Assembly: GCA_034620365.1 (NCBI GenBank)
Contig: JAQGEQ010000207.1
Span: forward strand, 1 to 64,000
DNA: 64,000 nucleotides
Source of the DNA: Pegea sp. RAD2-039
Taxonomy: Eukaryota > Chordata > Thaliacea > Salpida > Salpidae
Reading direction: 5' to 3'
The notes below the pieces were generated by a model, which saw only the letters and a program-made list of their open reading frames with translations, did no database searches and had not been told where the DNA came from. Shown piece after piece: positions 24,774 to 38,601 of this stretch. Position 1 is the stretch's first letter. Each line of letters begins with the position of its first letter. Position numbers and translations under genes: made by a program.

Positions 24774-24830
24774 CGTTGCGTCTGAAAACGTCACCATGAC
24801 TTCGTTGCGTCTGAAAATTAGTATAAATAG
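24774..24830 (+). promoter_or_regulatory. H4 promoter: two CGTTGCGTCTGAAAA elements and TATA box
   Basis: Two copies of CGTTGCGTCTGAAAA (24774-24788 and 24803-24817), then GTATAAATAG at 24821-24830, 48 bases before the ATG. The element recurs before the other H4 genes. Confidence 0.7.
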
Positions 24831-24868
24831 TCGATCAGTAAATCAAAACTACTAGTTAAGTTTTATAA

Positions 24869-25189
<321 letters not shown>

Positions 25190-25203
25190 GTAACCAAACC
25201 GAA

Positions 25204-25219
25204 GGTCCTTTTTAGGACC
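25204..25219 (+). terminator. Histone H4 3' stem-loop
   Basis: GGTCCTTTTTAGGACC; H4 genes use a C-G pair where the other classes use T-A. Confidence 0.85.
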
Positions 25220-25229
25220 ACCAATAGTT

Positions 25230-26000
25230 TCAACTAATTGTTTTTAAGTGAGATTAACAGTTATGTCTCTCAGTATTTATAAATAATTTAATTATTGAAA
25301 CAAACTCCTAAAGTAGCTTATGTTCATGCCATAATTATTTTAGTTTTATTTTAAATAAAAATTAACTATGCTACTGAGTGATGTAAATTTTTCTGTATTT
25401 AACGCCGGTCATGATCTAAAAATTGAAACATTCTATAAATAAACGAGAACTTTAATTTCATAACTTTTATTTCAAACTCTGATTGCACAGTGAATAAAAA
25501 AATACAAAGATAGTCAGTTTAATAGTATGAGTTCAAATTTTGAATAAATTAAATAAAACACGGATTACTTCCTTTTTGCTTTTCCTTGCAGTGAACAAGC
25601 TTAGACCTTCTTAAAGTATGGCATGAATTACAGAAGCTGTTATAGGAGTTCGTTTCAATAATTAAATTATTTATAAATATTGTGAGACATAACTGTTACT
25701 ATCACTTATAAATAATTTTATTATTGAACGAACCCCTTAAATATAATTCTATAATTCATGCAATAGATATTTAATTTTGTATTCAAAATATTCATCAAAA
25801 TTAAATATATCACTGAGTAAACATTTTTCTGTATTTAACGCCGGTCATAATCTAAAAATGGAAACATTCTATAATCAAATGAGAACTTAATTAACATAAC
25901 CTTTATAGTTTAAATTTTATTTCAAACTCTGATTGCACATTGAAGAAAAAATTACAAAGATAAACAGTTTAATAGTATAAGCTCAAATTTTGAATAAGTG
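25230..26000. repeat. Tandem direct repeat between H4 and H2B
   Basis: About 25230-25560 and 25660-26000 are direct copies of one another (both contain TGTATTTAACGCCGGTCAT and TTTCAAACTCTGATTGCACA). The single counterpart, inverted, lies at about 45240-45640 between H2B and H4, so this spacer was doubled after the block was copied. No gene inside. Confidence 0.75.
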
Positions 26001-26015
26001 GTTCTAAAAAGAACC
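26000..26015 (-). terminator. Histone H2B 3' stem-loop
   Basis: GGTTCTTTTTAGAACC on the minus strand, just past the H2B stop. Confidence 0.85.
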
Positions 26016-26031
26016 GGTTAATCAGATAAAT

Positions 26032-26391
26032 CTACTTGGAGCTAGTATATTTGGTAACAGCTTTAGTTCCCTCCGAAACTGCATGCTTGGCTAATTCTCC
26101 TGGCAACAAAAGTCTTACTGCTGTTTGAATCTCACGACTACTGATAGTTGAACGTTTGTTATAGTTGGCCAATCGTGATGCTTCAGCCGCAATACGTTCA
26201 AAGATATCATTGACAAATGAATTCATGATACTCATAGCTTTACTAGAAATTCCAGTATCTGGATGAACCTGCTTCAAAACTTTGTAAACATAAATGCTGA
26301 AACTTTCCTTTCGGCGAGCTTTGCGCTTCATGGCCTTATCAGTTGGTGCAACTGACTTTCCTGCTTTCTTACTTCCTTTTGATGCGACCAT
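26032..26391 (-). CDS. Histone H2B, divergent N-terminal copy
   Basis: Complete 119-codon H2B; the start at 26391 (MVASKGSKK) matches all other copies, so the ATG 13 codons upstream is not used. The fold, from [20 protein letters not shown] to the [10 protein letters not shown] end, is identical to the rest. The tail differs ([21 protein letters not shown] versus [21 protein letters not shown]). Divergently paired with the H2A at 26558. Inverted counterpart of 44841-45200. Confidence 0.95.
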   Translation of the reverse strand: MVASKGSKKAGKSVAPTDKAMKRKARRKESFSIYVYKVLKQVHPDTGISSKAMSIMNSFVNDIFERIAAEASRLANYNKRSTISSREIQTAVRLLLPGELAKHAVSEGTKAVTKYTSSK

Positions 26392-26557
26392 GGTGAATGA
26401 ACTGTCTGAAATAGTATAAAAGCCGCACACTTGCGTTTATAAATATTTATGTTATGCTAATAAGCAACAGACTGCTTATATTTCGACTACGTCTGTACAA
26501 TCAAGCATGGTAGCATTTTTTGTTAAAATTTTTTTATAGCTTTCTAGTAACTACAAA
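26392..26557. promoter_or_regulatory. Divergent H2B/H2A promoter
   Basis: Contains ATGCTAAT (an octamer variant) at about 26454 and the conserved TTTCGACTACGTCTGTAC element at 26479-26496 seen between other H2A/H2B pairs. Confidence 0.6.
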
Positions 26558-26941
26558 ATGTCAGGACTTGGTAAGGAAGTAAAATCAAAATCTAAACCAA
26601 AGAGCCGATCTTCACGGGCTGGCGTTCATTTCCCAGTTGGTCGTGTTCATCGATTGTTGAGAAATGGCAAGTACTCTCAACGTGTAGGTGCTGGTGCACC
26701 AGTTTATCTTGCTGCAGTTCTCGAATATTTGAGTGCTGAAATTCTTGAATTGGCTGGAAATGCTGCTCGGGACAACAAGAAAAGTCGAATCATTCCTCGT
26801 CACCTACAATTAGCGATTCGAAATGACGAAGAATTGAACAGATTACTTGCAGGTGTAACACTTTCTCAAGGAGGTGTTCTACCCAATATCCAATCGGGTT
26901 TGTTGCCGAAAAAGACTGGGCCAGCCACAAAGAAAGCTTAA
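26558..26941 (+). CDS. Histone H2A, moderately divergent copy
   Basis: Complete 127-codon H2A. Relative to the canonical copies of the main cluster it has KEVKSK for KGAKSK, AGVHFP for AGLQFP, NGKYS for NGNYS, AEILEL for AEVLEL, KKSRII for [17 protein letters not shown] for [11 protein letters not shown] and NIQSGLL for NIQAVLL. All acidic-patch residues remain. The frame, promoter and stem-loop are intact, so it is probably functional but under looser constraint. Inverted counterpart of 44299-44682. Confidence 0.92.
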   Translation: MSGLGKEVKSKSKPKSRSSRAGVHFPVGRVHRLLRNGKYSQRVGAGAPVYLAAVLEYLSAEILELAGNAARDNKKSRIIPRHLQLAIRNDEELNRLLAGVTLSQGGVLPNIQSGLLPKKTGPATKKA

Positions 26942-26959
26942 ATTGTTAACCAACTAAAA

Positions 26960-26975
26960 GGTTCTTTTTAGAACC
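26960..26975 (+). terminator. Histone H2A 3' stem-loop
   Basis: GGTTCTTTTTAGAACC, 19 bases after the stop. Confidence 0.85.
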
Positions 26976-28680
26976 ACTTATGAAAACATCGAAACTTCTG
27001 CCTAATAGTCATCATAAGTTCGTAAGGCATGTGTGGTTTAACATTTGAAAGTCTTTATAACATTAATTAGATGATTTTAAATGTAGACCAGCTTTTTTTT
27101 TACTTGGTTTTACACTAGAGTTAAAAAGGTTAGACTATATAGAGTCAGTTACGCGTGACTTAATTGAGTACAAGTTGCAACACTATCAAAATTGTGCAAA
27201 CTACTCTTCAATAATACCAGGCTACTATTAATGGAAGTTTTTAATTTTGTTGTTAATGTTTTCAAGTTTTGTGGATTAAACGTTTAAACTATTTCTACTT
27301 ACAAACAATTATTATTTCAACATTTAATGTCTAGCTCTATTTGCTTTTTCGAAACTAGTTTCTAAAGTTAAATGTAAAATGCTAAAAAAAGTTGCCTAAG
27401 TTAAGTTTTTCTTTCAAGTGAGTTAAACCAACTTACCAAACTGTTTCTCTCTAACAAAACTGAGTGTTTAACCTGTATTGAAAATAAATAACAACAAATA
27501 TTCGTTTTACAACACCAGTAAAGTTTCAAAAGAAAATTTGTATAGTTAGTTATAGTGAAAGAAATGCTTATAATATTAAGAAAATGTTAAATTGTCTTAT
27601 TCATTGATATCCTTTGATTTAATCAATTTAGTCGCCTTGTTTTGAAACTACTATTTGAGTAACCTTAATCAATCTTTCGTTTGTTTTACTATTTAGCAGT
27701 TATATGAAATTTTATCCGATTTTGTTTAAATTATTAAACTGCATAAACTTCATATAATTATTATTGTATTATTCTCAGCTAATAAAATTTTGCAGGTTGC
27801 TTAATAATAAGATTGCTTGAATAAAGTTTCAATTGAAGAAAGTAGAAAGTATTTTGTATTTTATTGTTTGAATATTGTTTGAAAATATTTCAAATTTTAG
27901 CTTTTAGCCAGTTCTTTCAAATTTGTTTTAACTGACAATTAAACACTGGTGAACTTTTTTATAATAACACAATATTAAAGAAATTGTATTAGCGTTTTAT
28001 ACACAAGCAAAAGATTTTCTTTCTTCAAATGAAAATTTAAAAAAATTCTAAAGCTTCAATACAGAATCAAGTTTATTAAACAATAATTGAAATCCCAATA
28101 AAGTGTTTATACTATGTCTTTATCAAATCCCATTTATGGTTAGGTTTTATTTTCCTTCTTTTTTTACCTTAATATTTTTATGTTATGAGTCAGGTTTGAT
28201 TGTTATATAAAAACCTTTACTTATTAAAAAACTATTTCTAAATTGTAAAGAAAGATCTGGTCTCTCTTTTATTTCATTTGAATATGAGTTCCAGATTATT
28301 TATGATTTTAATTTCTATATCAAATCCTTTTAAATTGAAAATATTTTGATATTTTTTACGAAGACGATTTAAAAAGATTATACAACTAGAAGCTTTTATA
28401 TTTGAAGTTTTTAACTTGTTGAGAATACTAATATATAATAATCAAAATCAAACAAAAATGATATTTATGAGATTATAATAAACGAGTTAAACTGCAATAT
28501 TCAAATTTTGATAAATCATTTTTTAGCTTTAGATAGTTCTGTACATAAAAATAGGATAGTGGAGAATTCATGTATGTGTGTTTATTTAAACATCAAAAAT
28601 GAGAGATGAGAATTCATCAAATATATAACTTGATTTAATTCAAGATTGGTCAAATTTTTTCCATAAACGTTAAAGCCAGC
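26976..28680. other. Gene-free AT-rich spacer
   Basis: No gene, RNA or repeat structure recognised between the left histone cluster and the retrotransposon fragment. Confidence 0.5.
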
Positions 28681-28689
28681 AGATGAGTT

Positions 28690-29498
28690 TCTATCAGGTG
28701 TTGGCTGGATTTATGTTAACAACTCTACCGAAGACATTAATATAATTTATTCAAGGTTTACTAACATCGTTCGAGAGTCTATTTAGGAATTCATACGTTT
28801 TTATCGAGTCGACAAAAAATCACACTTGCTCAAATATTTAAGGAATTTACAACATTTAAAAAACCTCCCATACAAGCAAACTAAAGCAGGGCCTTGCATC
28901 CACTCTTTGTATAGTTTAAAAGAAGTTTATTTATAACTTCTATGTAGGAAGAGAAAGTACAATTTTATCTTCACCTAGCAAGAAAATGTTTTTTAGTTTC
29001 ATAAATTGCAAGCTTAAGGCGAGATCTCAAATACCTCACTTAGTTGATAATAGCGACCTGCTAGTGATGGAATCAGAAAATAAAGCTGAGTTGCTAAACA
29101 ATCAATTAAATAGCGTTTTTATAACCGATAATGACAATACCATTTCTCTTTCCTACTCCGACATTCTTACAAATGTCTCTGAGATGGTAGATCTTGACAT
29201 AACGGTCAATGTGGTATTTACGGCTATTATTTCTTTAAAATCATCAATTTCCAACACCCCAGATCAGATCCCAGCTTTGTTTTTAAGAAAAAATACTTCT
29301 TCTTTATCACTACCTTTATCGCTTCTCTTTAACATGACTCTGAGGCGAGGAAGAGTTCCACAAATATGTAAGAAAGCTATTATTACTCCAATTCATAAAA
29401 AGTATCCCAGAAAATGCTTAAAAATGTTGCCAAGATGTGATATAAACAAAAGTTATGAAATTATTTCCTTGAAACTTTTGCAAAGTTATTGTATATAA
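28690..29498 (+). mobile_element. CR1-like non-LTR retrotransposon fragment
   Basis: An open frame from 28986 reads FINCKLKARSQIPHL, then NKAELLNNQLNSVF, LKSSISNTPDQIPALFL, PLSLLFNMTLRRGRVPQICK and AIITPIHKK. This is the standard order of the linker and first RT blocks of CR1/Jockey-type elements (compare SSGPDGIP, SLL.G.VP..WK.A.ITPI.KK). Upstream to about 28690 a related frame with stops (YSRFTNIVRES...) fits the region after the endonuclease. The catalytic FADD part and the 3' end are missing, so the element is dead. Confidence 0.75.
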
Positions 29499-29867
29499 TC
29501 TGAACAAACTTCTGCATAAACATCAATTCATTATTAATAAACAGCTTTTGAAGAACCTTTAAATGAAATAAAATTGAAATTTGTAGGTTATCACTTAATA
29601 ACATAACGCAAAGAAAAATTTAAAAGAAAATTGAGATCATTTTAGAAGTCAGACTTTTAATACTCAGTTATTTGTTTAAAACATAGTAAAAGTAGAGATA
29701 ATTGAATTAGATAACAGATCAAAATAACAAAGCTCCATAAAAACTAAAAACATACATAGAATAAGTTTTATTAAAAGAAATCGTCTCGAGTAAATGATAG
29801 TTAGAAATAAATGATTCAGTCTTGTATCAATGAAATTCACATCTATAAATAAAACAACTGATTTAAG

Positions 29868-32800
29868 CTACCACACTCGACAGGTTTTGGAATCATCAGG
29901 ATACATTGTTGAATGTCCTTTTTTGCACTTAAATGATTTTCCAAATTCCTCAAAGTTCTGTAGTACAGTGGAGACTCTGTAATCATTTTAGTTTAAGCAA
30001 TTGTTAATCAGCTTCAAAAAATAACCTGAAGATCTTAGGACTATGCACATCTCCCTTTAATCTAACTTGAGCTTCTTCTTTGTTTGTATTATAGCAAAAT
30101 GTCTGTCAATACAAACAATTTTAAGTTTACAATTAAAAAAAGGATTTTAAATAATTATTTTTCAAGAATCTTGAAATCTGTAAACTTTTCAAGAGAAGTT
30201 TCAAAGATATATTTCTAAAAATTGTAACACTTAGTTTTTCACGCTACAAACGGTAATAAATTGTGTAAGAAGTCAAATTGATAAATTTGGTAATACTTAT
30301 CGTATAATTAAATGAATCATTGAAAAGTTAATATAAGACTAAAGATGAATTAATTTAAAGTAAATTTAAATAAGCTGTTTGGCATACTTGGGCAAACCCA
30401 ACAAAGAAAAGTTGTTCAGACGTGAAGTTGGAAAGACCTGGTAACTTGAAGTCTGCACCATTCTGTCTCTGACTTTTCTTGTAAGCCTATTTAACAAATT
30501 TAAAAGTTTAAGTAAAATAACTATATGATAAAAGTTCATAAATGTTACCAAGAACGCTTCTCTTATACCACCATTGTCTGCAATATTTTCATTAAGAGTC
30601 AATTCTCCATCGACCTAAAAAGATTTAGTTTAAAATCTAGACAATTTTTGAATTATTTTTATTCCAATCTTATCACATGAAAAGTGTTCCAATTGAAAAG
30701 TTTCATAATAATCTTTAACTTACATTTGCTTCAGCCACTGGTAAATAGAGGTCAGAGTATTGTTTTATGAAGCATTCAGTTTTTTTTTTAAATCGTTTCT
30801 TGGAAACAGCAGTCCACCAGTTTCGGAGTCTTCCCCTGTAGTCAAATTGAGATCCCCAGCTATCAAATCCATGTGTAATCTTAAAAGAATATTGTTATCA
30901 TTGCAAATTTTAGAAACAAGAACTACACGATTTTTCAAACAAAGAAAATCTGTTTTAAAATAACTTTGTATAAATCAAAAATACTACTGACGAAAAGTTC
31001 ATTTATTTACAGTTTTATAGACTTAAGTTTTTTAGCTTTTTATATACATAAGTCAAATAATTACAGTTGAAAAACTGAAAACTACTATACTAGTTAGAAT
31101 TTATCTACTTTTTGGTTTAAATATATTTATAATCCAAAATCTTTACCTCATGACCAATAACAAAACCAGTTGCTCCATAATTAAGACAATCTGGATAATT
31201 ATTATCAAAAAATGGAGGTTGAAGAATTCCCATTTGCAAGCAAAAATTGTTTTTAAGCTGATTGTAATAAGCATTTGCAGTTGTCAAATCACTCACTAAA
31301 GTACTGAAAAATATAATTACTGTGATGATAAAGAACTATACAGATTTAACTTTACCTATCTTAACAGCTATTTGAAGAGTTATAAATAAACATTTAGAGC
31401 TTTTAAACTATAAAGCACTAAAACTGTTTAAACACCAACATATCGTATATTTTAAAACATTTGTAAAAAGCATTTATTCTACTTACGTTTTTCTTTCGAT
31501 CGGTTTCCCAAACATTTGAAGGTTTTTACGAAACCGAAAAGCCTGGACATTGATAAGATTTTCTAAATAGTTATCCTTAGAGATTTTCAAAAATTCATAC
31601 GATTGATCCATTTTGGTTCTATTGTTTAAAGCAAAATCTGGGTATGATATCATCTCTACCATCTTATTAGCTTTAAGTAAAACTAGTTTTTTTGTAGCGC
31701 TATCCATCCATTTACTGTTTGTAACAATTTTATTAAAAGCCCTTTTGACGTGTTTAGACATATCAGTAACCTATAAACAAAGAAATTATCTTTTTTTTGA
31801 TTCTTAAAGTAATATATAAAATAAAATGCTAGCTGCAATAGAAATAATAATATAAAAAACCAGCAAATCATAAGTAATTTTAATATGTCAAGTCTTACAG
31901 TTTTTTTAATGTTTAAAATATAACTCTTTTACTTTCAGCTCAAAAATGTTCAGTTTTCAAGCTATGAAAATATTTTAACGTATTTACTGTTTTGTATAAA
32001 AGTAATTTATATTGAATTTTTATTAATTTAGTATATTTAAATAATCTATTAAAACAGTAAATATATCTAATTGAAACCTTCGATTTTGTTTCTTTGTGAT
32101 CCTTTATAGATTCTGCAAAAACTGATGCAATTGGTAAGATAAAAGCGTTTCTAACATCAAAAAGACAAAAAGATTTTTGTCCAAAAGGAAGGATATCAAA
32201 TGTGGAAGAGGCCTTTTTATTGGCTTGAAGTGCTGACATTGAAATATGATCTGTATTTAGTTGCAATACTTCATAAACTAAATAGTTTTGTATAAACCTA
32301 AAGAATAGATTAAAATTAAAAATAAGGAGTCTCATAAACTACATTTACTTACTCTTCTGTTTCGTTTGTTATAAGTTCAACAAAATTTTTTATATTGTTC
32401 GTATTTAACACCTTTACTACAAGGTTTTCATTGACTTCAATAGATTTGATTTCAGCATAAACAAACAGCTGCTTGAAATAACTGGTCCAATTAAATTTAT
32501 TGTTAGTGAAAGTGTTTAGATCTTTTAAAGAAAAGTCTTCAGAGTTTTCAAAAGTAGAACTTTCATTTCTTATATCAACAAAGAAAATTTTTTCCCAAAG
32601 TTTCTCGTTAAACTCGCTTATCTGTTGAGCAAAAATACATATTCATTTTTTAAAATTAATCAAACAAAATCAGAATTAAATTTCAAAAGTAGAACTTGTA
32701 CTATATAGCAACAAGTGTTTTTAAATCTGCATAAACTAACATGCTTTGCCAGCTCCTCAGCATTTTGCTGTTTAACTGATAATGTTTTCAAAAAATTAAT

Positions 32801-34501
32801 AGCTTCCATAAGATAATCACCATCATCATAATCATCATAATCAAATTCTTCTGTTGTATCTACAATTTTTCTTAATCCATTTTGTCTGGCTGTATTACTG
32901 ATCGAAAACCCTCCATGGTAAAAAAATTGTGCTATACTAATCTGTGAAAATTTTTATTGGTTTTGACCTTGATATTTTTATGATACTTTCAAAACATTGA
33001 TGTAATCTACATTAAAGATACAAGCAAATAAAAGAAAAATGTTTCCAACCAGTATAATGCTTTCTTGTGCACGATAGAAATTTTCAGTTACTGTAGTTTG
33101 CAATGAAAGGGAAGAACCGAATTTAGCAATAAACTTTGCAAATGTGTCTTCATAAGTCCATTCACTTGAGACGTTAGCACCTGAGCGTATTGGCCATCCA
33201 CCCATTCGGTTTATAAGCTCATCAACTGAACCATTTCCAAACGTATTACTTTGAGCTATTAAAATACTTCTATTATTTTTCTTAGACTTTATTATTTAAA
33301 TCTACTACGATTATAACATCTTAATACAAAAAAGAAAATTAGCTACGAACTAAAAATTAATAGTTAATTAAAAAACTTAAACAATTGGACCTTGTCCTTG
33401 CTCGTTAGTTTGAGTTAGTATTAAACTCTGTGCTTTTATTTATTAAGGTTTCTACAAGTTTTTTTCGTTAACCACTATAAAACTAAGCATTTTGTTAAAT
33501 GTTATATTAAGAGATTTATGTTACTTGTATTTATGCAAGATTGATAATACATTTTTGCTTTCTTAAATGAGTCAGAATCTTCAACTTTAATTGGTGATTC
33601 TATGGCGTCTATAAAAAATAAAAAAAGTAGTTTGGATTAGTATATTTGATTACACATAGAAATATTTTTTTTATTAATGCTGTAAAATGTAAGAAAGTTT
33701 GATATTTCTTATTACTTACTTCTGACAATCTTATCTGCTTCACCCTCTAACTGTTTTTTGACAGAAATTTCTCCATTTTCAGAATTAACAGGATGCTGAC
33801 TTATCCATCCTCCGCAAGAGAATTGATAAAAATCTTCACAGGGATCTGCAGTTATGTCCATAGAACTCAGCACTCGGTTTGCTTAAATAAAAAGTTTGAG
33901 AATCACAAAAACTGATAAAAATAGAATAAATAATTTCTAATTTTGAGAATAAATGTCTGTATGTCTTTTAAAGAGCAAAGCTTTATCCTTTTGAAAAAGA
34001 TTTATTTTAGTTATAGAAAATTATATGTTTTTTCTAAACTTTGTTGTTGTATACTGATAAAGAAATTATCTCAAAAATTATTATAAAACATGTGTAAGCC
34101 CAAGATTAAAATATATATAGTTAAGAACATATTATATACAAAGTATATATAGAAGTACATTAGATCTTATGTTAAAATATAACTTTATTTTGCATTATGC
34201 TAACAGCAAATATGCAAAAAAAACAACAACAAACCAGCAGTGATACAACCAGGAGTTTGACATAAGTCTGAAATAAGAATAAATTTAATTACATCTACCA
34301 ACTTTTCGATACAAAATCACAAAATTTAGTTAATTTGAAATTTGCAATACTTTGTTTGAAGTGCTGTGAGTGGTTTATAGATTGACTTGAGTTGTTTGTT
34401 ACCACTTTTAGAAATCCATAAAGAACAGCAAAAGTTAATGTCCCAGCAATAAAAATAATACAAAGAAAAACTAGAATTTTAATCTGTAGTCCTTTATCCA
34501 T
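29868..34501 (-). CDS. Neprilysin-like M13 zinc metallopeptidase, complete
   Basis: Fifteen exons join in frame to 788 residues: 34501-34321, 34267-34235 (33 nt), 33881-33720, 33608-33525, 33255-32987, 32941-32741, 32621-32353, about 32297-32078, 31770-31487, 31303-31147, 30879-30724, 30614-30549, 30486-30388, 30102-30026, 29976-29868. A short N-terminal tail and signal-anchor helix (residues 8-30) make it a type II membrane ectoenzyme. CQTPGC and DPCEDFYQFSCGGW mark the M13 N-terminal domain. NAYY (578-581), HEITH (619-623), ENIAD (E681, D685), DVHSP (H747) and the C-terminal CRVW are all present, so zinc and substrate sites look intact. The family cleaves peptides outside the cell. HGFDSWGS replaces the usual HGFDDxGR after the zinc motif. 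A second, damaged copy lies inverted at 61327. Confidence 0.88.
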
Positions 34502-37500
34502 AATATCTTTCTAAACTCAAGGCATTAAAATTGTAAAAGTAAAGTTCTAATGCATAAAGTTCAATTATTCACTAAATCTATTTTGTATAAACTGAACTAA
34601 TCATTGAAATTGTTAAATCAAAAATCAAAGAACTGTGATGTAACTTCTGCTTTAGAAAATGTCTGAAGCCACTCGAAATTATCCTTATAAAACTCAGCCT
34701 GTGAATCTATCAGCATAAAACTCAAACTACGTTCTTGTTAGTTACTTAAGCTGACTTTATATCTACCTCAATGTAAAATGACAGTATTCGTGTGCTGATT
34801 ACAGCTGATTCTATTTCAAAACAATTGAATAGAAAGTATTTTTAATAAGATAAAAAATAATTTGGCTGAAATAGTTCGTTAGTAATACTAAGGTTTATCT
34901 AATGATTTTATTTATTAGTAAAAACGAAAATAAATATCGCAAATTAAGATTTAAGAAATCGTTTATTGTTAGTTATTTACAAATACTGATAAACAAAACT
35001 AATTTTAGAAGCATTTTTAGTGCAAAAAATAAATAAAAATCAAACTATAAGCTTAGCAACTAAAACTCAAATGTTTTGAAACATTTTATATAAATTCTTA
35101 TATAGAATTATTGCTTTTATACTAACTCACTAAAATCAATATAAAACATATTCGTAATGGTGATGGTATAACGTTTATAAAGTACTTGTAATAGTTCTTG
35201 TACGAAAATGAAGTTTTACTTTACTAAAAAAGTGATATTACTAATAAGAATGTAAATAAAAATAGCTTAAACACTTTATAGATTTTTAATTGTTGTTTAG
35301 AAGAAATTTTTTTCATAAAGAGCCAATAACATATTTCTAAAATGTTTTACATTCGTGAAATAATCTTGTAAACATTGCTTTTGTAAATATTAACAACTAA
35401 GAATTAGTAATGAAGCTTTTTAATTCTTAATTTTATCATAGAAAACAGTTTGTAAAATATTGTAAAAGGTTTTTTTTAAATTGTTAATCTTTTAATCAAC
35501 TACTACAATGACCTTAGTAAGTTTTCTTATATATTTACTAAATTACTCTTCAAATCATTATTCTATTTACTTTCAAACTAACTATAATTTTCTAGATTTA
35601 CCTATTTATCATATTTTATAATATTATTCAATTCTAATTTATTGATAGCTGGCGTGCGTTTTTGTTACAAAAGGCTTAAAATAGGTTTTGAAAATTTTTT
35701 CATGTTTATAATAATAATTTTTATTTAAAAATGTTTATAAACAATAAATATTAGTTTTGTAGTTCTAAGAATTTTAATTTTACAAACTTTGCAGTTAAAA
35801 CCATACATCTATTTTATTTCAATGTAGTTAGATATTTAAGCATCTACTGCAAAAAAGTTCGAAAAAATTCAACACTTATTTATGATTTGATGATTGATTA
35901 TTTGTGAAGAGTTTACCTTATGAAGTTTAACTTTTAACTACATATCTATTTCTTGGATTGGCTTATGGTAAATAATTTAGTTGCTCAGTCTTCTCAGTTT
36001 ATAGAGGTTACAAGCTTGAACATTGGTGATCAGTGGGTTTTTTAACATGGAACTGTATTTACTACGTTGTCCATTTGTTTTTGACCCTATATAACTGTTT
36101 AAACTTCTTAACCTTTTCTAACTCAACTTTAATAATTTTAATAGTCCTTATATCTCTCTTATAAATTAAGCGAGATGAAGCCAGAAGTATTTACTTTATT
36201 GATTGATTCTCAAGGGAGCAAATTTTGTTGAAAGATTGGCGGTCACTATTGTCAGATTGTGCTGATAAAGAAGGTTTGTCAAAAGTGGCCCTTAGTTTCT
36301 GTATATTAAAACATAAGTTCAGGCCGCTTTTTTGGGGTCTACCATAGTCTTTACTTCCAACCAAATAAGCGGAAACGTCTACCAAAGTTTTTTTAGTATA
36401 ACAAAATTATATATACATTTTCAACCAAAATTTTCTTTTCAAAAAACCAAAAAATGTTAAATTGATATCTTTTTGAAATATAATAATTTATCACAAGTTT
36501 TATACAAATCATTTAGTTAAAACAATTTTATCACTACTTGTAAGCCTTATTCAATACAATCTTATATAAATATAATAGATTAATCAATCATATGCATTAA
36601 GCAAATCAATTCACGCTTCGGATCCAACTAAATATTTCTTTTAAAACTTTTTTCAAAGTCGAACAACGGATAAGTTATAGCTGAAGTTTTTATTTTAACT
36701 TTTGATTGTATTTTCTTTAGTAAATTAGTTACTGAATCTGCACAACTACACTCAACTAAGCACTTCATCTACTTTTTCATGACCAAAGCTTCTAGATTCA
36801 AATGAGCCAGCAAATATAAACAAGTAACAAGGAAACGGCGTTTTATTTGTTATTTTAAAGAATTGTGTTAAGCTTCTCTAAAATGACTTTTCTTTGAATA
36901 AACAAAAAACGTTTTTTCTTAATACCTAATATAGTTCTGCAAATTACTTGTGAGCTTAAAAATTTGTTTTAAGTAAAAGTTTAAAGTTACTGACTTAAAT
37001 TATTAGAATAGTATAGATTGATTGTATTAATCTTTTAAAATTGATATAAAGAAATTTATTTAATAGTTTATGATAAAATCTTTTAAATATTGTATAAACT
37101 ACACTTTAGATAATAATAAACTTTGTTTTTTTATTAAAAGATTAGACTTTCTACCCAGCAAAGTTAAAATTAAATATAAGTGGAACAATTTTATCTTTTT
37201 GTTTGCTATACTAAATCAATTTTTTTTTACTTTTGATTATAAACCAATTTGTTGTAATGTAGACTATTTTTATATATTAAGTTTATTTTTTAAAAGCAAT
37301 TAGAGTATCAATCTTCATGTATAGTACTCATTACTTAAGTTTAATCTTACATTATTGTAATCTTTAGTTTTCTTATAGAATATGTTTTTGGTTTAAGAAA
37401 AAAATTAAATTATTAAATTTAAGATGAAAAAGATCACAGAAATTCTTTCAACTTGGAATAAAGTTAAAATATTTTTAACATATTTATATAACTTAAGCTT

Positions 37501-37689
37501 TGAAACATTAAAGACAAACGATAGTTTATCACAAATTCAGACATGTAAAAAAATGCATTTATTATTATTATGGTCTAATATAAAATTTGATTACTTTTCT
37601 TACTAATGCGTTTAGCTCTAATAAAACTGTTAACTTCGTTTTATTTTTACTAATAACAAAGTGAAAGTATCAAACCATCTAATTTTACA
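34502..37689. other. Gene-free arm of the large inverted repeat
   Basis: AT-rich and shared, inverted, with about 58380-61326. A 64-codon frame at 36385-36191 (minus) matches 60400-60600, but there the frame is interrupted, so I do not call it a gene. No promoter or RNA recognised besides the upstream region of the M13 gene. Confidence 0.5.
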
Positions 37690-37775
37690 AATCGTCGTGG
37701 CAAAACAAGTACATGGTTTAGATTAATGCTCTATCGCATAAGTAAATATCATTTGAAGGAATCTTATACAAGTAT

Positions 37776-38008
37776 GCGTTATTAGGGATTCTTTTTATAG
37801 TAATAAACGTTGCGCAGTGTTGGTTACGCTAGTGTTTGTTACAGCTTGTTTTTAGAACAATAATGTCCTCCTAAGGAATGATTTTAATCACATTAACCTC
37901 GCAGGCTAATGAGTGCACAGAATGTAATCAATGAGTTGAAATACAAATTGAAACAAACATTTCCTCTTTTTTTATCTCTTTCAATTGTTTTTAACAAACT
38001 TAGAATTT
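37776..38008 (+). other. Highly conserved non-coding island, copy 2
   Basis: Identical over almost all positions to 17707-17937, while the flank from about 38010 on differs. Confidence 0.4.
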
Positions 38009-38316
38009 ATAAAACTGTTTTGTTTATGATTAAGCGAAAACTATCTTATAACTAAGAATTTTTTCCCAACAAAAAATGAACAAAATCAACAATTTCTCAA
38101 AACATTTTGCAATTTTAAAATTGGAATCAAAAACATGAAAAATTTTCGAATTGCTCATATATCTTATCTAATGAATCCCAATCTCAGCGTTTACCTAAGC
38201 ATATCTGTACTATTTACTTTAATAAAATTATCTTTTCAGGAGAGCTTTATCAAATTGTGAAAGGCGTATAATAACAACGGTCAGGGTTAGGATAAGATTA
38301 CCATTCACAATCATCT

Positions 38317-38601
38317 TCAATAAAGCTCTTCCAAGAAACAATCAGATAGACAAAGAAATGAGAGAACTGCAATAACTACAAAGTACTGGAATTTACACAA
38401 AAAATACATAAACAAACTCAATATTACCGTTCCAAAAGTTTTAGATATGAGTAGAAAGGAAATTACATCCTGTGATGTTCCAAATGGGTCATGTAAGAAG
38501 CAGCTGTAATCGAAAAGAAATAAAGAGCTGCGATGACGGTCGAGACCAAAATTGAGTATATTTTCTACTTTTATGAGATTTTTGTAAATCATCTTTGACA
38601 C
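38317..38601 (-). other. Open frame shared by two copies of unit F
   Basis: Ninety-four codons with a hydrophobic core (FGTVILSLFMYFLCKF then FVVIAVLSFLCLSDCF) that could form two membrane helices. Also open in the copy at 18.3-18.5 kb. Not recognised; no stem-loop or promoter seen. Confidence 0.25.

Noticed and set aside
36191-36385. Small gene of 64 codons in the M13-histone spacer
   Set aside because: The mirrored copy at 60.4-60.6 kb is interrupted, and no promoter, stem-loop or family resemblance was seen.
37070-37606. Frames of 60-77 codons at 37070 and 37424
   Set aside because: Composition follows the AT bias, with no conserved protein features and no counterpart frame in the mirrored arm.
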